A DNA stretch of 64,000 nt, from positions 1 to 64,000 of the forward strand of contig DATMYV010000012.1 in NCBI GenBank assembly GCA_035560795.1, given 5' to 3'. The notes beneath the pieces were generated by a model that worked only from the letters and a program-made list of their open reading frames with translations, ran no database searches and was not told the origin of the DNA. A program made the translations under genes and the position numbers. Source of the stretch: Longilinea sp035560795. Lineage in GTDB: Bacteria > Chloroflexota > Anaerolineae > Anaerolineales > Anaerolineaceae. This document shows, piece after piece, positions 51,629 to 59,774 of the stretch; position 1 is the stretch's first letter, and the number at the start of each line of letters is the position of its first letter.

Positions 51629-52918
51629 ATGAACGTAACTACACGGCTCAGCAATAAAGAAGTGATCGTTCGTACGATTAAGCGGGTACTCATATTCTTG
51701 ACGGTGTTCGGCCCGGCAACCATTACCGCCATGGCGGATAATGATGCCTCTGGGGTGGCAACCTACTCCATCGCAGGCTCAACCCTGGGTTACCCTATCC
51801 TTTTCGCTTTGGGTATCATCACTATTTTGCTGGGAGTCACTCAAGAAATGGGCATGCGGCTTACTGTTGTCACGCGGCGCGGTTTAGCCGATCTGATCCG
51901 TGAGAAATTCGGCGTAAAGGTGGCCCTGCTCATTTTTGGTGCGTTGCTGATTGCCAACATGGGCTCCATCATTGGCGATATGTCCGCCATTCGGACGACA
52001 TCGAGCATTTTCCACCTGCCCGCCATCCCGGCGCTTTTTGTCATGGTCATATTGATCTTTTTCTTTGTGACTCGCGGCAATTACAAACTCACCCAATCGG
52101 TAATGCTCTTCTCCTGCCTTTTCTATTTGACTTACATCATTTCTGCAATCAAGGCCAAACCCGATTGGGGCATGGCGCTTGGCAACCTGGTTTATCCGCA
52201 CGGAGTCGAATTTACCAAAGAATACATGCGCAATTACCTGATAATTGGTCTGGGGGTCCTGGGCACCACCATCACGCCGTGGGGACAGTTCTTCGTTAGC
52301 AGTTTTGCTTTTGATAAGAAGATCGAAGAACGAAACCTCCGCTATTCTCAATTTGAAACCTACCTGGGGGCTTTCTTAACCGATTTCTTCTCATTCTTCA
52401 TGATCGTGGCCACCGCATCGACTCTCTTTGTCCGGGGAATTGTGCTGGTTTCAGGCGAACAGGCAGCCATGGCCATCCAACCCTTCGCCGGTGAATTTGC
52501 CGGTGAATTGTTTGCGATCGGTATATTAAATGCCGGCTTCATGGGCATTGTGGTTATTTCTCTATCAACTGCCTATGCCTTCTCTGAGTTTTTTGGTCTA
52601 TCCGGCGGTTTAAACACCACTTACAAACAAAGCAAGACATTCTATATCATTTTTCTGGGTCAGCTATTGACTGCGGCAGCCGTGGTGAGTTTTCCAGGCA
52701 TCAATTTGTTTAAACTGGCCATTACCACCCAGGGGATTAATGCGGTTATGCTTCCTTTGGTGTTCTTCTACCTGATCAGCCTTAGCAGCAATCCAAGAAT
52801 TATGAAAGAGCATGTCAACCGGCCGTTCCAAAAATATTTTGCCATCGTTGGCACAGTATTAATTTTTATCGCTTCGATCGCCAGCCTGAGCGCGGTTTTC
52901 TTCGGTCTGGGAAGTTAA
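51629..52918 (+). CDS. Nramp-related divalent metal transporter with altered ion site
   Basis: A 429-residue Nramp-fold protein with eleven or so helices. In the ion-site helices the classic DPGN of helix 1 reads DASG (~residues 39-42) and the MPHN of helix 6 reads TPWG (~216-219), so the metal-selecting methionine and asparagine are lost. Such changes are known in the Nramp-related Mg2+ transporter branch, where loss of the thioether ligand goes with Mg2+ transport. Its partner gene encodes an MgtE sensor domain and corA is nearby, so magnesium is the likely substrate. ATG at 51629 follows GGTTGG; GTG at 51623 is an alternative. Confidence 0.8.
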   Translation: MNVTTRLSNKEVIVRTIKRVLIFLTVFGPATITAMADNDASGVATYSIAGSTLGYPILFALGIITILLGVTQEMGMRLTVVTRRGLADLIREKFGVKVALLIFGALLIANMGSIIGDMSAIRTTSSIFHLPAIPALFVMVILIFFFVTRGNYKLTQSVMLFSCLFYLTYIISAIKAKPDWGMALGNLVYPHGVEFTKEYMRNYLIIGLGVLGTTITPWGQFFVSSFAFDKKIEERNLRYSQFETYLGAFLTDFFSFFMIVATASTLFVRGIVLVSGEQAAMAIQPFAGEFAGELFAIGILNAGFMGIVVISLSTAYAFSEFFGLSGGLNTTYKQSKTFYIIFLGQLLTAAAVVSFPGINLFKLAITTQGINAVMLPLVFFYLISLSSNPRIMKEHVNRPFQKYFAIVGTVLIFIASIASLSAVFFGLGS

Positions 52919-52925
52919 TCTCCCG

Positions 52926-53522
52926 TCATTGGAACAGGTGAATCAATCCCGCTGCGCCGTAAGCAATCAAGGCGGCTCCGGCTAAATTGGTGACCACGGT
53001 CGTCCATAGGTACCGTCCCAGCGGGACTTTGTAAATTCCGCTCATTAAGCTAATAACCTTTGGGCCAAAACCAGGGATCATGCGGCCGAATATCAAAAAT
53101 ATCGGAGAATCGACCGGGAATTGTCCCAGTTTGAAGGGCAGTCGCCTTCGTTGTTCTTCAAAGTTGGTGATGTTGCGGAGATGTCCGCCAAGATAGTATT
53201 CCACCAAAGCGGCCAGAGAATTCCCCAGGGTTGCAACAAGCATAGCCTGCCATGGATGAAAAAGCCCGCTCAGTACCGCTGTCAATGGTTCCGAAGGCAC
53301 TGGCGATGCACCCAGGATGCCATAGAGCGTTATGCTGACCAAAAATGCATAAGGTCCAGCCCGGTGGATAAAATCCCTGACCTGGTTGATTTCATTTGAA
53401 AAGAAATTAAATGCCACCAATAAAAGAGCCAGTGTGAAGACAAGGATCAGGATCGATGTCAGGTTCGATTTTTTGGGTTCAGGGTTCGTCATAGAGGCTG
53501 TAGTGTTCGAAAGATACAACAA
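52926..53522 (-). CDS. VTT/DedA-type membrane protein
   Basis: A ~198-residue membrane protein of the SNARE-associated/VTT (DedA, YqaA) kind. It has YGILGASPVPSEPLTAVLSGLFHPWQAMLVATLGNSLAALVEYYLGGHLRN and FGRMIPGFGPKVISLMSGIYKVPLGRYLW, with the re-entrant loop prolines and arginine. Start is uncertain: TTG at 53522 or ATG at 53492, neither with a good site. Possible lipid transport role as in DedA. Confidence 0.75.
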   Translation of the reverse strand: MLYLSNTTASMTNPEPKKSNLTSILILVFTLALLLVAFNFFSNEINQVRDFIHRAGPYAFLVSITLYGILGASPVPSEPLTAVLSGLFHPWQAMLVATLGNSLAALVEYYLGGHLRNITNFEEQRRRLPFKLGQFPVDSPIFLIFGRMIPGFGPKVISLMSGIYKVPLGRYLWTTVVTNLAGAALIAYGAAGLIHLFQ

Positions 53523-53555
53523 AGCCTGATTGTAACATGAAAAAACGGGGCTGGA

Positions 53556-53924
53556 TTACGGGGCCGGTTTCGTGGGTACAGCCATCCAGGGCAGCGCTTC
53601 CACCACCAGGTAGCCAGCCCTGACCTTGGGATCTGCTGAAGCCATGGCACGGGCATCCTCGACCGGAGCTGCGTACAAGCTCACCCCCAGAATGTCATGA
53701 TCCATCAGGATCGGTCCGTTTAATACGAGTAAACCAAGCTGCTGCAGTTTGGCAAGGTGCTGGAGATGTTGGATTTGAAGACGTTCATTTCTCTCTAGGT
53801 CGTCCCGCTGCGCAGGGCCTGCGCGCAAGAAAATCAGTGTGTATTGAATTGCCCATTGCTTGCGTTTTTCCACATCTTCAACGCCCGGAGTCGGAATGCT
53901 GGCGAGTAATTTGTCTATATCCAC
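53556..53924 (-). CDS. YCII-related domain protein
   Basis: A 122-residue soluble protein with a YciI-like dimeric alpha-beta barrel (IQYTLIFLRAGPAQRD ... LQHLAKLQQLGLLVLNGPI ... GVSLYAAPVEDARAMASADPKVRAGYLVVEALPWMAV). The family has ferredoxin-like folds with an Asp-His pair; function is mostly unknown. RBS GGAGG is just upstream. Stands alone. Confidence 0.75.
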   Translation of the reverse strand: MDIDKLLASIPTPGVEDVEKRKQWAIQYTLIFLRAGPAQRDDLERNERLQIQHLQHLAKLQQLGLLVLNGPILMDHDILGVSLYAAPVEDARAMASADPKVRAGYLVVEALPWMAVPTKPAP

Positions 53925-53971
53925 AGCTCCTCCATGTAAAAGCGAAAAAAAGATGCATAGTAAATGCTACT

Positions 53972-54010
53972 GAAAAATAAAAAAAGACAGGTAGTCCGTT
54001 CCCTGTCTTT
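53972..54010 (-). terminator. Terminator of tRNA-Pro
   Basis: On the minus strand AAAGACAGG (54010-54002) pairs with CCTGTCTTT (53991-53983), followed by a T-rich tract. It lies 13 bases after the tRNA. Confidence 0.85.
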
Positions 54011-54020
54011 ACGATCCACC

Positions 54021-54097
<77 letters not shown>

Positions 54098-54110
54098 ATT
54101 GACGAACGCT

Positions 54111-54139
54111 ATTATAAGCGCGATTTTCGCTTTTGACAA
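54111..54139 (-). promoter_or_regulatory. Promoter of tRNA-Pro
   Basis: TTGTCA (54139-54134), 17-base spacer, TATAAT (54116-54111), minus strand. It lies just before the tRNA and 10 bases after the methyltransferase stop. Confidence 0.75.
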
Positions 54140-54149
54140 CCCTTCTCCC

Positions 54150-54902
54150 CTACACTCTCCCCCAGGCATAGAACGTCGGCACAAAGAGAATGCGTTCGCC
54201 CTTCTGCCAGGCAGCCGCGTCCAGGCTGCGAAGGGCATCCAGACGGTCTTTGTCAATGGCGGGTCCCAAATCCGTTTGTAACACAGCCCATTCTGATTCC
54301 CAGGCCTCAAATGAGGGTACTTCATTCCATTGCCCGCCCAACAACCCGGTATGGATGTTCGATAAACCGGCTTGATGGAACAACGCACTTAGTTTGCGGC
54401 CCATATTCGGGTCGGCTCCCTGGCTTTGTAATGCCCGTCCCTGTAGATGGCCCAGTTCAACCAGCGAAGCCGGATAATCGATCCGCCCGCCATAATCAGG
54501 TTCGGCCAACGCGATCACCAATCCGCCAGGCCGGGTGACGCGTTTCATCTCATTTAAGATTGACGCGGGGTCTTTAATCCAGAGTAAAAAATAGTGGCAG
54601 ATGACTGCGTCGAAAGTCGCATCCGCTGCAGGCAGCCCGGCTGCGTCCGCCGCGGCGAGGTGGCTTTTGGGAGCATATAGCCTGGCTGCTTCCAAATAAT
54701 CCATGCGCAGATCGATGCCGTAAAAATTCGTTGCCGGCAGCAAATGCTGCATCGAATTCAAAATTGCACCGGTTCCGCAGCCTGTTTCGAGGATTCGCTG
54801 GAAATTTGTCAGACGGATTTGTTGGATGATAAATCGGCGGATTTCCTCTGTCCAACGGGCTTGTTGAACAAACCGCCGGTGCCATTCCTGGGGCGTGATC
54901 AT
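54150..54902 (-). CDS. Class I SAM-dependent methyltransferase (UbiE-like)
   Basis: A ~250-residue methyltransferase with the SAM motif RILETGCGTGAILNSMQ, then YGIDLRMDYLEAARLYAPKSHLAAADAAGLPAADATFDAVICHYFLLWIKDPASILNEMKRVTRPGGLVIALAEPDYGGRID. The C-terminal region is variable, with FHQAGLSNIHTGLLGGQWNE. It is the last gene of the radical SAM cluster. ATG at 54902 lies four bases after the pseudo-radical-SAM stop; an in-frame ATG at 54938 overlaps that gene. Neither has a clear ribosome site. Substrate unknown; the modified cysteine tail, a lipid or a small molecule are possible. Confidence 0.83.
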   Translation of the reverse strand: MITPQEWHRRFVQQARWTEEIRRFIIQQIRLTNFQRILETGCGTGAILNSMQHLLPATNFYGIDLRMDYLEAARLYAPKSHLAAADAAGLPAADATFDAVICHYFLLWIKDPASILNEMKRVTRPGGLVIALAEPDYGGRIDYPASLVELGHLQGRALQSQGADPNMGRKLSALFHQAGLSNIHTGLLGGQWNEVPSFEAWESEWAVLQTDLGPAIDKDRLDALRSLDAAAWQKGERILFVPTFYAWGRV

Positions 54903-54906
54903 AAAA

Positions 54907-56067
54907 TCAGCGGTTTTTCCAGATGGTGTTCCAGTCATCTGTCAGGAAGTTTCCCAATACTTTCAATTCCCCTTGCGATGGTAGTACATCGCCATCCGGC
55001 TCGACATACAACCAGGCTTTGCCCTCGCCCTGCGGGGGAAGTTCATCATCGCCATGGAATTCCATTGCCACAGGATGCTGGTTTGAATAAGGAACCGGCA
55101 GATCCCACACCAGTTGCATGTTCATTTCGGCAGCCTTGTGGTTCGCAGCGTCCAGGCCATCAATTAATTCATCGTTTTCAATGCTGAGCGAAATCGAATT
55201 AACGCCCATCCGTCCAAGTTTTTCCACCAGAGCGGGCGCCTGGCTGGCAATTTCGGCGGTGATGGTGAGATGGACGGTAACAAAAATATCCTCAGCGAGC
55301 GTATCGCGCAGCGCTTCCCAAACCTGGTCATCTTGTGGGTCAAGGACGAACATGACGTGATCCAGACCGCTAAGCAGCAACTTATGCAGGTAGGCAGTGT
55401 CTGCTAGCTGGTGGCCGCTGGTTAATAAACCGGAGACCTGGCCTAATTCTTCGGCTTTTTGGATGATTTCTGGCAGGTCTGGCCGCAGCGTTGCCTCGCC
55501 GCCCGTGAAGACTATATGGGGTATGCCTGCGTCCCAGGCTTTCTTGAGGATAACTCCCCATTCTTCGGTCAAGAGCTCCCGTTTGACGCGCTCCATTGGG
55601 GTTACTCCCTTCATGGCGCCGTCTTCAATTCGGTAAGTCAATGCGCAATCCAGCCGGTATGGCGCCAATAGCGCACCGGAATAAAGTTCTCTGCGTTCCA
55701 TCCCAAGAAACGTAATTGGATCAAGATCAGGCGTCGTATTGAGCGAGTCGATGCGTTCCTTGAAATTGCGCAAGTCTTTTTTAGCTTCCTCAGCAGTCAC
55801 GCGGTAGCGATCGGTGACCAGGCGGATAATTTCGTCTTCGGGAGTGCGTTGAATCAGATGGTAGGCAAATTCGGTGGCAGTCTGGTTCAAGTGCAGCACA
55901 GTGCTGGCATTGATGATCAGTAAACCATTGCCATCAGGATCAATTCTCAGATGCATTCGCAGCGGCGTTTCTGCATCCGCTTGCGCCTGATAATGATAGA
56001 TGCCCACCGGCAAAACAAGCGCTGGCGGGAAAAACCGGGACCAGAATTTGGTGAGGATGTTTGGCAT
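54907..56067 (-). CDS. Radical-SAM-fold protein lacking the cluster cysteines (pseudoenzyme)
   Basis: A 386-residue paralogue of the next upstream gene. It keeps the N-terminal PqqD-like region (~15-110: RIDPDGNGLLIINASTVLHLNQTATEFAYHLIQRTPEDEIIRL) and the radical SAM barrel with HIVFTGGEATLRPDLPEII. Where the active protein has QCNNACSHC this one has RIEDGAMKG, so all three cluster cysteines are gone, and the C-terminal SPASM cysteines are absent too (it ends at DDWNTIWKNR). The frame is intact over all 386 codons, so it is a maintained pseudoenzyme, perhaps a partner or substrate-presenting subunit. Confidence 0.8.
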   Translation of the reverse strand: MPNILTKFWSRFFPPALVLPVGIYHYQAQADAETPLRMHLRIDPDGNGLLIINASTVLHLNQTATEFAYHLIQRTPEDEIIRLVTDRYRVTAEEAKKDLRNFKERIDSLNTTPDLDPITFLGMERRELYSGALLAPYRLDCALTYRIEDGAMKGVTPMERVKRELLTEEWGVILKKAWDAGIPHIVFTGGEATLRPDLPEIIQKAEELGQVSGLLTSGHQLADTAYLHKLLLSGLDHVMFVLDPQDDQVWEALRDTLAEDIFVTVHLTITAEIASQAPALVEKLGRMGVNSISLSIENDELIDGLDAANHKAAEMNMQLVWDLPVPYSNQHPVAMEFHGDDELPPQGEGKAWLYVEPDGDVLPSQGELKVLGNFLTDDWNTIWKNR

Positions 56068-56082
56068 GTTCTTCTCTCCTGA

Positions 56083-57465
56083 TCAGGAGGTGATCGACAG
56101 GACGGACTGTACAGGCTGCTGGTGGTTTCGCGCCAACGGGCAGCCGCCGCCGCATTCCGGCAGCAGCTTGCAACTCAAGCAATCAATGGGCAGCTCTTTC
56201 CGTTCGCGCAATGAAACCGACAATTCATGGTTCCAGATTGAATCCCATGAATCAGTGAGCAGGTTACCCAAAGGCTGATAATAGGACTGGCATGGTAAAA
56301 CGGTGCCATCCGGCTCGACGCACATGTTATACAAGGCAGCGGTGCAGCCTTTTACACCCAATTCCATCTGCAATGGGTCAAAGTGGCAATACTGGGTTGG
56401 CGTATACCAGATCAAACGCTGCTGGTGGCTTTCAGTATGCTGCTGAGCCAGGGTCAACAGCGGCGGCAGGGCGGTTTCAGGCAACCCGGTACCAACGGTT
56501 TCACCGTGGCCGGAGTAGATCAAAGCGTTTAGCCCGATTGTTGGAACGCCTGCTTCAGCCAAAAAATCGAGCGTTTCGGCAAGGTATGGGGAGTTTCGCT
56601 GAAGCAGCGTGGTATTGGTCATCACGAAAAGGTTCGTATCAAGCGCATTGCGCAAACCTGCCACGGTTTCATTCCAGGCACCCGGATGCGCCACCAGTTC
56701 ATCATGAATGGCCGGGTCGTGAGACTCGAGCGTAATTTGCACATGATCCAGTCCGGCGTCCGCCAATTGATGGACGAAGGCTTTATCGCGCAACCGCCGG
56801 CCGTTGGTATTGATGCCGGTGATCTGGCCGTTTTGTTCCGCGTGCGCAATCAGCACGGGTAAATCGGCACGCAAGGTCGGTTCGCCGCCGGTAAAAACGA
56901 TATGGGGTATGCCCAGCTCCCATAACTGATCGAGAATCCCAAACCACTGCGGTGTCGTCAACTGCGGAAAGCTGCGCGAGCGGGCATTATAGCAGTGCGA
57001 ACAGGCGTTGTTGCACTGGTAGGTCAGCGCCAGATCCATGCGGTAAGGTGCATTTGGCCGAACGGAAAACGGCGGGAGAATCTCCAGATCCATCTCATGT
57101 ACCGGACAAGGACCATCCGGAGCCAGGAGGTCATCCACTTTTCGAGCAACCTGGTCGAAATCGATCGCCAACGTTTCTCGCGGCGCATTGAATGCCCTGG
57201 CCAGGCTTTTCAAAGCTTGGGCTCTTGGCGTTTTTTGCAGTGCCAAATAAGCCATGAAGGTCGCTGACGGGTTGAAATGATAGACGCGGGCTGCGTTGAC
57301 CAACAATAAACCGCTGCCGTCTGGATTGACACGGAGGTGCGCCCTGACTTTCTCATGCTGGTTTTCACGCAAAAAGTGATACACGCCAGCTTTTGGCGGA
57401 GAAATGACCGGCTGGCCAACTTCGGCAAAATCAAGCAGCGATTTCAGTGGTTCGAACCAGGCCAT
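56083..57465 (-). CDS. PqqD-like/radical SAM/SPASM maturase
   Basis: A 460-residue radical SAM enzyme with a PqqD-like peptide-binding region at the N-terminus (~20-115), the cluster motif CNNACSHC (CX3CX2C, residues ~151-158) in YQCNNACSHCYNARS, HIVFTGGEPTLRADLP in the barrel, and a C-terminal SPASM-type cysteine set (GCTAALYNMC ... LPCQSY ... CLSCKLLPECGGGCPLA). Such architectures modify peptides. ATG at 57465 overlaps the TAA of the Cys-tail protein as TAATG, so expression is tied to that substrate candidate. The 57498 start would overlap the tail. Confidence 0.87.
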   Translation of the reverse strand: MAWFEPLKSLLDFAEVGQPVISPPKAGVYHFLRENQHEKVRAHLRVNPDGSGLLLVNAARVYHFNPSATFMAYLALQKTPRAQALKSLARAFNAPRETLAIDFDQVARKVDDLLAPDGPCPVHEMDLEILPPFSVRPNAPYRMDLALTYQCNNACSHCYNARSRSFPQLTTPQWFGILDQLWELGIPHIVFTGGEPTLRADLPVLIAHAEQNGQITGINTNGRRLRDKAFVHQLADAGLDHVQITLESHDPAIHDELVAHPGAWNETVAGLRNALDTNLFVMTNTTLLQRNSPYLAETLDFLAEAGVPTIGLNALIYSGHGETVGTGLPETALPPLLTLAQQHTESHQQRLIWYTPTQYCHFDPLQMELGVKGCTAALYNMCVEPDGTVLPCQSYYQPLGNLLTDSWDSIWNHELSVSLRERKELPIDCLSCKLLPECGGGCPLARNHQQPVQSVLSITS

Positions 57466-59207
57466 TAGCGGCCGCCTCCAGCACAGGCACAGGCGCAACC
57501 GGCACAGGCGCAGGCGCAGGCACAGGAATGCCCTCCGCCGCCGCCAGTAGAACGGTAACTTCCCCCTGTGCTGACGGGAATCGGGTTGGTTTTGTTGGTG
57601 ATGCCGCCAGTGAACCCGGTAATGTCGCCAACCACATTAGAGGAGAACGATTGGATCCCACCGACCACCGAAGCGGCAAACGAACCACCGGGCAGGCTGG
57701 GCAGCGAGATGGTTGTACCGCCGCCGCCCGATGAGGTCGAAGGTCGTGCCATCGAACCACCGGAGGTGGCTACGGTACTCCCGCCGAAATTCCCGGACCC
57801 CATGCCCGGATCCCAGCGCCACCACCAGTTCGGCACAATAACCGGTCCGCTGCCAAAGGTCTGTTTGGTACGGTCGTCAAATTTATCATCCAACATCGTC
57901 CAACCCATGGTATCGTCGAATTTTTGGACCTTGACTTCCGGCGTCTCGGCGCTTTCGACTTGTTCCCAGGCTTTTATCATGATGTCTTTGTAATAGGCTA
58001 CAGTCTCTTTTGAGCTAAAACCCTTCATGCTGGTTTGAACGCTCTTGACCAGGTTGATGACAACATCCTGCAGCGCGGCGCGCTTTTCTTTGGCATTATC
58101 CAACAGCATTGCTTTAAGAAAATCAATTTCGTAGGTACGCAAATCCGCTGGTTGCGGATCGCTGAGCTTGATCTTGAGCGGTTCCTTGGTGACCACCTCC
58201 GCGGCGCCTTTTTTCAATGCCGAGAAGAGAATCATGGTCATGATCTTGTCCAGCGGTTGTTCCATCAAGATGGCAGCCTCAACCGCCGTCAAGCCCCGTT
58301 TGATTCCATTGCCTTCCAAGGCAATCTTGGGCGGCAGATATTGCAGTTTCCGTTTCTGGCTGCCTTTCACCGAGGCATAAAAGATCAAAATAAAGAATCC
58401 GCCAAAAGCCGCGCAGCACCCCACCCCCAAGATATTGTCCCAGAAACCGCTGCCCACACTGACCACCGGAGCCTGGTTGAATTGGCTCTTATCACGAATT
58501 GCACTGGCGTCGGTTATTAACCGGGCCGGAAAAGACCCGCCGAAAATGTAGGAATCCATGGTACTGGCTTCCTCATTAACCCAGCGGTAATAAACGCCGC
58601 CAGCACTGTCGAAGCCGGATTGGTTCGGATCAGTTGTCCCTGGCCAACCCTGCGGCGGATAATAACGCGGTTCGCTTTCCTTGAGCCCTGGCGGCAGGAA
58701 AAGCGTGACCGTCATCTTTGTCTTGCCCGCCACAGTCCCTGCTTCAAACGTATTAGGTTGGAACTGGAAACTGGCATAATCCTCGCCGTTAACCTGGGCA
58801 TCGGCTTTATAGAGGGTATCTTTGACGCCTGTTATCTGAAAGCCGACTTTTCCCGTTTGCCCTGGTTTAATGGCATTTGGACGTAAATCCAGCATGACAG
58901 CGTTATCAACATAATCCGAATTGGATATTTTCGTGATCGCTGTGCCGTTGAGATCACCCTTTGCGTTCTTCGCAGACCATTGCGAATCTTGCGGCATGAT
59001 GATGTCAACGAACTCCATGTCAGCCCCGCTGGGTTCGTTGGCAAAGGTAAAAGTATACTCAATGGTTGCTGTGCCATCGGCATCGATATAGAAATTGACT
59101 TCCTGTTCTTTAACCTGGAAATAATAGGACTGGGCTGCAACTGGCTGCAGGAACGAGACGAGCAGCAGCAGCGCGGTAAGAAAACCCCACCAACGGTAAC
59201 GCTTCAT
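57465..59207 (-). CDS. DUF2207-like membrane protein with Cys-Ala C-terminal tail
   Basis: A 580-residue protein: signal peptide (~1-25), ~225-residue extracytoplasmic beta-rich domain (YYFQVKEQEVNFYIDADGTATIEYTFTF), one membrane segment (~258-280), a ~170-residue cytoplasmic helical domain (LTAVEAAILMEQPLDKIMTMILFSALKKGAAEVV), a tryptophan cluster (PNWWWRWDPG), a Gly/Ser/Thr linker and a last 20 residues in which seven Cys alternate with Ala, ending AGGGR. Topology puts the tail in the cytoplasm, accessible to the radical SAM enzyme translated next. I infer it is the substrate; metal binding is an alternative. Confidence 0.8.
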   Translation of the reverse strand: MKRYRWWGFLTALLLLVSFLQPVAAQSYYFQVKEQEVNFYIDADGTATIEYTFTFANEPSGADMEFVDIIMPQDSQWSAKNAKGDLNGTAITKISNSDYVDNAVMLDLRPNAIKPGQTGKVGFQITGVKDTLYKADAQVNGEDYASFQFQPNTFEAGTVAGKTKMTVTLFLPPGLKESEPRYYPPQGWPGTTDPNQSGFDSAGGVYYRWVNEEASTMDSYIFGGSFPARLITDASAIRDKSQFNQAPVVSVGSGFWDNILGVGCCAAFGGFFILIFYASVKGSQKRKLQYLPPKIALEGNGIKRGLTAVEAAILMEQPLDKIMTMILFSALKKGAAEVVTKEPLKIKLSDPQPADLRTYEIDFLKAMLLDNAKEKRAALQDVVINLVKSVQTSMKGFSSKETVAYYKDIMIKAWEQVESAETPEVKVQKFDDTMGWTMLDDKFDDRTKQTFGSGPVIVPNWWWRWDPGMGSGNFGGSTVATSGGSMARPSTSSGGGGTTISLPSLPGGSFAASVVGGIQSFSSNVVGDITGFTGGITNKTNPIPVSTGGSYRSTGGGGGHSCACACACAGCACACAGGGR

Positions 59208-59231
59208 GCCAGACCCTCCCTGAAAAAAGGC

Positions 59232-59594
59232 TTACCACTTCGGTTCTTCGGTGAGCTGATAGGTTGTGCCGCACGACGGGCAGGTGACAAACGGTGCGCC
59301 TGCAACCATTTTGATGTTTTCCGAAGTCAAAGTTCCCCCGCAGGATTTGCACTTGAGTGCATCGAGATTGACATCGCCGCTCAAGTCGATCTTGACTGTC
59401 ACATCCTCTTTTTCGCCGCCTGGTTTCTTCCGACCTGCCAGGAAAATCAAAACCAGACCGATCGCTACGCTGATGATCCCCACCACAAGCCAACCGGTAT
59501 TCCCATCCGGGCTGAAGGTTGCCCAAATAAAAAGCACACCGAAAAGTATCAGAATTGCTGCGATAATATAGGCAATGGTTTTTCCAGCATTCAT
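59232..59594 (-). CDS. Small membrane protein with C-terminal zinc ribbon
   Basis: A 120-residue protein with two membrane helices (~7-27 and ~35-53), a short charged linker and a zinc ribbon (CKSCGGTLTSENIKMVAGAPFVTCPSCGTTY). First gene of the radical SAM cluster, with GGAGG upstream and the promoter at 59620-59648. It precedes the Cys-tail protein by 24 bases. Function unknown; the shared theme of membrane anchor plus cysteine-rich C-terminus is striking. Confidence 0.8.
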   Translation of the reverse strand: MNAGKTIAYIIAAILILFGVLFIWATFSPDGNTGWLVVGIISVAIGLVLIFLAGRKKPGGEKEDVTVKIDLSGDVNLDALKCKSCGGTLTSENIKMVAGAPFVTCPSCGTTYQLTEEPKW

Positions 59595-59611
59595 AAAAAA
59601 CCTCCATTTTC

Positions 59612-59648
59612 TAGAGAATAGTGTAGCAAAGAAACCGATTCTCTACAA
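59612..59648 (-). promoter_or_regulatory. Promoter and flanking operator of the radical SAM cluster
   Basis: On the minus strand TTGTAG (59648-59643), 17-base spacer, TACACT (59625-59620). The perfect inverted repeat TAGAGAAT (59612-59619) and ATTCTCTA (59638-59645) overlaps the -35 and abuts the -10, as expected for a repressor site. Confidence 0.5.
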
Positions 59649-59774
59649 CGTAATGAACTTCCTTTTCTGAAAAAGATCACTCATCAGAATTGATAATTCA
59701 TCTTGCACTATAATACGATTGCCAGGATACCCGGATGGGCGGATTGTCATTGTAAAACGATGAGGTAATTGCTT

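Noticed and set aside
54907..56067. Decaying pseudogene of the radical SAM enzyme
   Set aside because: The frame is intact for 386 codons and conserved segments remain, so a pseudoenzyme is more likely.
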